Source: Bombardia bombarda
Lineage: Eukaryota; Ascomycota; Sordariomycetes; Sordariales; Lasiosphaeriaceae
DNA: 64,000 nt
Direction of reading: 5' to 3'
Assembly: GCA_030512295.1 (NCBI GenBank)
Contig: JAULSR010000002.1
Span: forward strand, 7,998,001 to 8,062,000
Part shown: positions 58,560 to 64,000 of the stretch, in pieces
Position numbering within the stretch: the first letter of the stretch is position 1
Layout: every line of letters starts with the position of its first letter
Notes under the pieces: model-generated
Seen by the model: only the letters and a program-made list of their open reading frames with translations
What the model was told of the DNA's origin: nothing
Databases searched by the model: none
Made by a program: the position numbers and the translations under genes

Positions 58560-60095
58560 TCAGTCCTCCTCTTTCTCCTTCTCAGACTCGTCTGCACCTG
58601 CAATATCGCACTCCATCCGCTCACGCTCCTGCTCGTCGTAGGTGCCCTCTCCCATTTTGTCGACGTCGACGTGAATACAGTTGTGAGCTGCATCGAAATA
58701 AAGAGGTAGATATTTCTTGCTCATCGTTGACGCGCCGTCGGGGTTGTTCTTGTTTGTGAGGGTGCGAGTCACACATACGGATATCCCTCCCAGATCGGGA
58801 TCTGACATGACTTCAAAAATGTGGTCTCCTTGGGCTTTGAGTTTATCCAGATAGAATAGGTCGTAGCGGTTTTTGGCGATGAGAATCTTTCGGCCGAATG
58901 CATCTTCTTGCTGATCGCGTTGGCCGTAGTGAGGATCGCAGACGAGCTTCATTCTCGCTCGCCTGCTGCTAGACTCGCAGTCGAAACGGTGTGGTTTGTT
59001 CTGGGACGTGTTAGTTGCCGTCATTGCGCATTGCAGGTTTTGGGGGTAGTGAGTATTTAATACCATGTTGTCAAGCACTGGACTACGTATGCTTCGTTTT
59101 CCCACTTAGTTGAACCCTTGAAAATTAGCATCTGCTGGACCCCAATTGCCGCGCCGTCCTGAAAGAACTTGGCCGGAGTTCTGTCGTTGGTGACGGCCAG
59201 AGCGGCGCCTTGGAAGTTCATGGGTGACCTTAGTAGATGGCAAAGAATGTTAGCTTTCAAGGCTGGCGCCATATGTCGTGACGTCGGTCAACTTACTCCC
59301 ACCTGTGCTCTATGTCCTCCGTGTATTTTCTCCTATCCTCCGGGATAGGACAGTCTTGGAATACCGAATCGTTGGCATGCTTCGCTTTCAGGCTTCCACC
59401 CGAGACCACAACTCCAATCGACGCCTCTGTATAAGCTGCGAGCTCCTCCAGCATTCTTCTGGCCATATTTATCGGCGATTCCATACCTCGGTTGAGGCAG
59501 TCAGTTATCTCAGCCACTGTGAGATGGACAGTGGTATCAGTGAGGTCATCTTCCATAAAATAGAGGGATGTCGAGCCATTTATCGGCTTGGGCGTATTCA
59601 GATCAATTCTGCCCTTCTCTTTGCTGAACTGCTGTGTGAGAGCATGCTGGCGCCGTTGGCCGACGTCTTTGATACCCTGATCCCTCAGTTTCTTGACAAT
59701 GAGCTCACTGATGTCGCAAGACCACATCTCACCTCCTCCGCCGGTTCCTGAATTAGTTGTTAAGACGGTCAGAATGATATCAAACTCGGTAGGTCGATGT
59801 AGTAGACGATACTTGGACGGGAGTGAAACTTAACGTACCGTCGGCCCCTACTTCAATGAAGCTGACCACTTCACTCAAACGCTCCAGCTTAAACAGACTC
59901 TATGTCTGTCAAGATAAACTGTTAGCTTAAGTACTATTGGATAAGAGACTGGACCCTCACCATGCTGTGGCCACCAAAGTCGAGGAACAAGACAAGGTCC
60001 CAATTACTCAAATGCTGTTCCAGTCTTGGCCAGGGGCTTGCGGCGAGGAGGCATCTTTCAGTGGGCTTTGTGGAAATGATGATTGATCGGTTCAT
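58560..60095 (-). CDS. Short Hsp70-like protein (HSPA12-type), N-terminal ATPase lobe missing
   Basis: Exons on the minus strand: 60095-59961, 59899-59839, 59747-59297, 59228-59087, 59000-58560, giving 409 residues. All joins hold frame (GGHSM|SLFKLERL, GAD|GTGGGGEMW, EHRWE|SPMNFQG, ENEAY|NKPHRFD). The second phosphate loop of the Hsp70/actin fold is visible (LVLFLDFGGHSM), followed by GTGGGGEMW, a helical middle, and GVVVSGG at the adenosine-site position with IGVQQM later. The first phosphate loop (DFGTT-type) and about 200 residues that normally precede it are absent. The start is supported by a stop-containing, pyrimidine-rich upstream sequence. The C terminus is acidic (ESEKEKEED). Fungal HSPA12-like proteins are numerous and often lie near HET-type genes. 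ATP binding would be incomplete, so this may be a regulator, a degenerate paralog or a misassembled gene. Confidence 0.78.
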
Positions 60096-61008
60096 AGACT
60101 TCTTGTGATCACCGAGCTGGGCGGTTGCACGATGGTGTTCAACATAAAGAAAGCAAACGTGAAGCGAACAAAGAGTGAGGAGTTTGTATACCCTAGCCTA
60201 AGTTTTCAGCTGTTGCAAGATGCGGATGCAAAGAGGTAGATACTAGAGTAGGACAAGAAGGACAAGAAGTGCAAGAAGCGCAAGACAAATCTTCAAGAAA
60301 ACGAAATGAAGAGTGTCGGAAACATAACTTGCGTGATACTAGCCGGTGAAGGGACGCGTTTTCATGTGAGAGCGTGCTTTCTACCCTTGTGGAGTAGCTG
60401 TCTTCAGTTACTGCCTATGTAGTACTTATGATCGAGCCCTGGTTTGATTGCGAGATAAGGTAGTTTTGATTTCTCTTGACAGGGCCTCTGTCACGAGAAA
60501 CAAAAGTAACAATTAGTTTCCGTTAATTAGAGATGGATCGTAATAGCTTGCAAGCAGAAGACGATTCGACCACTAAAGACCGCTATCAAATCACGATCAG
60601 GAATGAGATTTATAAGAGTGTCTACCATAAGTGGCAGTTCCTGGATCCGAGATCGTTAACATGGGCATCTACATGTATTCAGGTTTTCAGCAAAATAAAA
60701 TCAAAGATATGGTGCTACTGGTTTTTCAATTGTGAATCGCAAACCACATAATGCTTACAGTCTTTGCACCTGACTTGCCGACGTATCCAGTGAAATGGCA
60801 AAGTGGTGATGGCACTTTTATCTCGTCCCATCTGATTAGTCTGACCAGATGATATGGTTGGCTGCCACGTATTTTGGGTTTGTAAGTTTGTAGGTTCTCC
60901 ACTCTTTTTTCCCAAGTCCCACCTACCACTTCATTCACAGTTTCACACCTTACATAGACTAGAACCAGTAGACAAAACCACGCCAACGTACCTTCCCGTT
61001 GCACAACC
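60096..61008. other. Divergent promoter region (Hsp70-like and RNase Z genes)
   Basis: I searched this stretch for the missing N-terminal Hsp70 lobe and found no matching exon. A repeated GGACAAGAAG/GTGCAAGAAG word occurs at 60251-60283. Confidence 0.45.
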
Positions 61009-61965
61009 ATGCCGTCCCCAACATTCGCAACCCCGCTCCCGCAATCATCCCGGTCCGACATCCTAGAATGGCGCTTCCCCAAGCCCTTCCACAACTACGT
61101 CCTGACGGGCAAATCGCGCGCGGCATGGCACACGTCCTTTGTGATCCCGCAGCTCAACCTCCTGCTCGACGCCGGCCTCTGCGTCAACAAGCTGCGCCCC
61201 AAACACATCTTCCTCACCCATGGCCACAGCGACCACACCCTCTCGACCCCCGACTTCGTCAAGAAGGATGACCCCCCAGACATCTACTGCCCCGCCGAGA
61301 TGAAGGCCATGCTCGACGACTACGTCTGGGCCCACCGCATGCTCAACCGCGGCGGCCTCGCCCCCGACGAGGCCGGCGGCCCCAGCCACGTCCGCTGCCC
61401 CGACGACCCCCCCAAGACCCTACTAAACACCCACGTCACCCACGGCCTCAGCCCCGGCGACCAGGTCCCCCTCCGCCGCTGCAAAAACATCACCGCCACC
61501 GCCTTTCACTGCGACCACACCCTGCCCTGTCTCGGCTACGTCTTCTCCACCACCACGCACAAGCTCAAGCCAGAGTACCAGGCCCGCTCCGGCCCCGAGA
61601 TCAAGGCCCTGCGCCAGTCCGGGCAGGAGATCACCGCCCCCGCCACCTCGCCCATCTTTGCCTTCCTGGGCGACACCACGGCCGCCACGCTCGCCGCCGG
61701 CCCAGAGTGGCTGACACAGGGCATCCCTATCGTTATCACTGAGTGCAGCTTCCTGCGCGAGGAGCACAGGGCGCAGGCGGAGAAAACCAAGCACACCATC
61801 TGGGCGGACTTGGAGGTCGTGGCGCGTAGCTACCCGAAAACTACGTTTGTTATTACGCATTTTAGCTTGAGATATAGCAATGACGAGGTGAGGAGTTTCT
61901 TCGCGGATATGGCGGATCCGCCGGGGAACATTGTTGTTTGGATAGATGGGCAGGGGGAAGAATAG
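61009..61965 (+). CDS. Ribonuclease Z (tRNase Z), short plant-TRZ1-like form
   Basis: Single exon, 318 residues. tRNase Z cuts the 3' trailer from pre-tRNA. The metallo-beta-lactamase metal motif is FLTHGHSDH at about residues 67-75 (HxHxDH), with a further FHCDH near 168, FLGDTT (metal-bridging Asp) and ITHFSLRYS near the C terminus. The middle block YVFSTTTHKLKPEYQ followed by LRQSGQEIT is the signature of the TRZ1/short tRNase Z subgroup, not a general beta-lactamase. The family HST/HEAT-type box is replaced by ITHFSLRY, as in plant TRZ1. No mitochondrial presequence is obvious, so cytosolic or nuclear location is inferred. GC content is high, with C-ending codons dominant in the first 750 bases and less so at the end. 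Confidence 0.9.
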   Translation: MPSPTFATPLPQSSRSDILEWRFPKPFHNYVLTGKSRAAWHTSFVIPQLNLLLDAGLCVNKLRPKHIFLTHGHSDHTLSTPDFVKKDDPPDIYCPAEMKAMLDDYVWAHRMLNRGGLAPDEAGGPSHVRCPDDPPKTLLNTHVTHGLSPGDQVPLRRCKNITATAFHCDHTLPCLGYVFSTTTHKLKPEYQARSGPEIKALRQSGQEITAPATSPIFAFLGDTTAATLAAGPEWLTQGIPIVITECSFLREEHRAQAEKTKHTIWADLEVVARSYPKTTFVITHFSLRYSNDEVRSFFADMADPPGNIVVWIDGQGEE

Positions 61966-63121
61966 ATGGACCAGGTGGTTGTATAGAATCATATATGAAT
62001 GTAGATGAGTATGAAATAACGAATGCGTGGCATATATATAGAGCAAAGTCAAAGCAAAGACAAAATTACTCGGTTTAACATTGGTTACTAACGAGTTTCC
62101 ACACGTTTGATTAAACAAGTCTTACGCTTCATGCTACACAAGCACATACTCAAACAGATGGACAAGATTGAATACCCGATGGCCACTTTGATTTTGATTA
62201 TGACATGATAAAGATGAAAAGACTCAGCAAAGCCAGAGTTCAAGACCCTTGGTCGATTGCTTGCTCTCCATCGATTCCTCAAGTAAGGTACAATATCCCT
62301 ACCTGTCATGTCTCATCGAGCTACTATGACTTCGACAAGAGCAGCCCTGTACTCCAAGATCGCCTTGCCTTTATCTAGCAAATGACACCTCCAGGCTCGA
62401 GGTAAGAACCTAGCATCTGAAAATTCACACACAGCACAATCAAGGAACCGCAGCTTAACAGGAAGATCATACGACGCTCAACGCCGCCCCCACCTAGTTA
62501 GCTATGCTATATGCTGCCTGCGCCTTCGTTTCACGCTCCTCGTTGCTCCTTATTGACCATATATCCACCCGCACTTCCACCCGTGCTCGCCATTATAGAC
62601 GCGAGCTATCAGCTATATCCCAGTCGTGAAAAGCCAGGAAGATAGATTGGTACCACACCCACCAGTGCAGTAAAATATCCCAACACCAAGCGCCTGACTC
62701 CGCATTAGACCCTGCTCGCAAATCCCAGATTCCCAACACCAGTAAGAACCCCCAAGCTGCATAACCCATTACCCCCAAACCACACTCACTTGAGTGCCAC
62801 TAGGTGTTCATCAAAGCCCAGCACGTTACCCCCTCTCATCATTATTTATCCCCGCCAACTAGTGCCCAGATACATGATTTCGCTTTCCCACGTCTCGTAG
62901 ATCCAACAGCAAGGAGCCTCCAAGTATACACTCGGACTCGACGTATGTAGTAGGAATAAAAGACGAGAATGTGCATGATATGTTCTTGCTACCTCCCAAG
63001 CATGAGAAGCTGACAACATACCTGTCATGAGCACTTGGCGGGTGAAACCCTTCCAAGGAGATATTGAAATATGGCGACAGGTACTCCCACAACGTATCAA
63101 GAACTCTCGATGTCGCGCAAT
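61966..63121. other. Intergenic between convergent RNase Z and acetyltransferase genes
   Basis: No supported gene. ORFs of 60-85 residues on the minus strand near 62593-63100 lack coding character. Confidence 0.45.
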
Positions 63122-64000
63122 CTAATTGCCGAGAGGGAAAGCAGATTCAGTGCAGCAAGTGTGCTCAAACAACACTGAGTCGAGCCAAAATACCGGCCCC
63201 TCACGCGACTTTGGTGACCGGTACACCGAGTCGAAACGCACCTTCTCGACAAAGTTGAACTTCTTCTCGAGGATCTCCTTCACCCACTCCAGTTCATCGT
63301 CGTCACTCTTGTCCTCCTTCAACGTAGCCTTATCATCCACATGTCTGTGCTTGACGTTGTAATTCAAGTACACCCGGAAGTATGGACGTTCGTGCTCTGG
63401 GGAATGCTTGTGCATGGCGCAGTTAGCCGGATCGACGAAGTCGTACGCATTTTCTAAATGAAAAGTACGCGAAATGGTGGAGAGCAGCTTGTCCATGAGC
63501 GAGAACCCTATCTTCTTCCTTCGCTGATCTGGGTGGACAAACAGGTTGATTTTGGCGGTGGCTCTGCTGGCGCCGCTTCCACCGCCAGCCAATCCCGGCG
63601 CCCAAACCGATAGATAGGCAAAGCCAATCACTTTGCCCCTTTTCTTTCCGTCGGAATGATTATTTTCATCTGTTTTAGGCTGTCTATAAGGCGAATAATA
63701 GACGACATTGCCCTTTTGCAAGTGGGGGCGCCTGGCCGACCCAGACAGCGCCACCAAGAACGGCATGCCAAGCTTGCGTGTAGTCTCAAAAATCTCTTCG
63801 AAATCCTTAACCGGGAGTGGCTCGGAATCGATTGCCTGAAGGCCATTCATGACTTCCCAGTTATAAATCCCGGCCACCTCCTCCATGTCATCATTTACGG
63901 CTGGACGCAGATAACATGGGACCTGTGGAGTATAGGTGTTGACAGGCTCTAGTTCCTCCTCAGACTCTGTTTTCTCCTCTTTCCACTCAATCTTCTTAGG
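63122..64000 (-). CDS. GNAT-family N-acetyltransferase (5' end outside window)
   Basis: Open on the minus strand from the window edge at 64000 to the stop at 63122: 292 visible residues, no intron. The frame continues upstream of the ATG at 63886 (CYLRPAVNDDMEEVAGIYN), so that ATG is internal. GNAT folds transfer an acetyl group from acetyl-CoA. Visible pieces: the beta1-alpha1 region VAGIYNWEVMNGLQAIDSE, the central strands KVIGFAYLSVWAPG and AKINLFVHPDQRRKKIGFSLMD, where R-R-K-K-I-G-F is a Q/RxxGxG/A-like acetyl-CoA loop. A Gly/Ser insert (GLAGGGSGASRA) sits between two strands. The C-terminal part is a fungal extension with an acidic KEDKSDDDELEW segment. Substrate unknown. Confidence 0.85.
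   Translation of the reverse strand, partial: PKKIEWKEEKTESEEELEPVNTYTPQVPCYLRPAVNDDMEEVAGIYNWEVMNGLQAIDSEPLPVKDFEEIFETTRKLGMPFLVALSGSARRPHLQKGNVVYYSPYRQPKTDENNHSDGKKRGKVIGFAYLSVWAPGLAGGGSGASRATAKINLFVHPDQRRKKIGFSLMDKLLSTISRTFHLENAYDFVDPANCAMHKHSPEHERPYFRVYLNYNVKHRHVDDKATLKEDKSDDDELEWVKEILEKKFNFVEKVRFDSVYRSPKSREGPVFWLDSVLFEHTCCTESAFPLGN

Overview
The window is nuclear DNA of a filamentous ascomycete (Pezizomycotina, most likely a Sordariomycete). The basis is: short introns of about 50-100 nt with GTRNGT donors and CTAAC-type branch sites; typical ascomycete proteins (a HET-domain protein, a DUF3435 recombinase-like relic, a DUF2985 membrane protein); and a pattern of stop codons expected from repeat-induced point mutation (RIP). 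There are no operons. Genes lie singly on both strands, separated by 0.1 to 11 kb. All exon maps were built by hand from splice motifs and reading-frame continuity.

Layout. 1-2.0 kb: 3' part of a TBC1D5-like Rab GTPase-activating protein. 3.6-6.4 kb: cdc48/p97 AAA ATPase (six exons, one of only 28 nt). 8.1-8.8 kb: a small unrecognised protein. 10.2-12.2 kb: a secreted Gly/Tyr-rich repeat protein. 12.2-23.1 kb: almost 11 kb with no convincing gene, rich in microsatellites. 23.1-26.4 kb: HMT1-type ABC transporter. 28.8-30.1 kb: DUF2985 membrane protein. 31.0-31.5 kb: Sen15 tRNA-splicing endonuclease subunit. 31.6-33.1 kb: zinc alcohol dehydrogenase whose frame is broken twice. 34.2-36.5 kb: CBM48 (Mdg1/Crp1-like) protein. 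38.1-39.6 kb: Iwr1, the RNA polymerase II import factor. 40.4-41.6 kb: YIPF6/Yip4-like Golgi protein. 42.8-44.8 kb: decayed DUF3435 tyrosine-recombinase-like gene. 47.5-51.1 kb: RING protein with a long RGG/RD-rich tail. 52.4-54.7 kb: HET-domain gene with a frameshift. 55.7-58.1 kb: septin-like GTPase with a C-terminal membrane segment. 58.6-60.1 kb: short Hsp70-like protein. 61.0-62.0 kb: RNase Z. 63.1 kb to the end: GNAT acetyltransferase, cut by the window edge.

How it fits together. Most genes are ordinary housekeeping: vesicle traffic (TBC, YIPF6-like), protein quality control (Cdc48), tRNA maturation (Sen15, RNase Z) and Pol II import (Iwr1). They are not functionally clustered. The accessory signal is concentrated at 42.8-47.5 kb (recombinase relic plus non-coding DNA) and 52-60 kb (HET-domain gene, septin-like GTPase, partial Hsp70-like protein). 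The second stretch contains protein types linked to fungal non-self recognition and stress, but nothing here proves that they act together. I did not find a clearly new multi-gene system. The best leads are the membrane-anchored septin-like GTPase, the HET/Hsp70-like neighbourhood, the RIP-marked recombinase relic and the Gly/Tyr repeat secreted protein.
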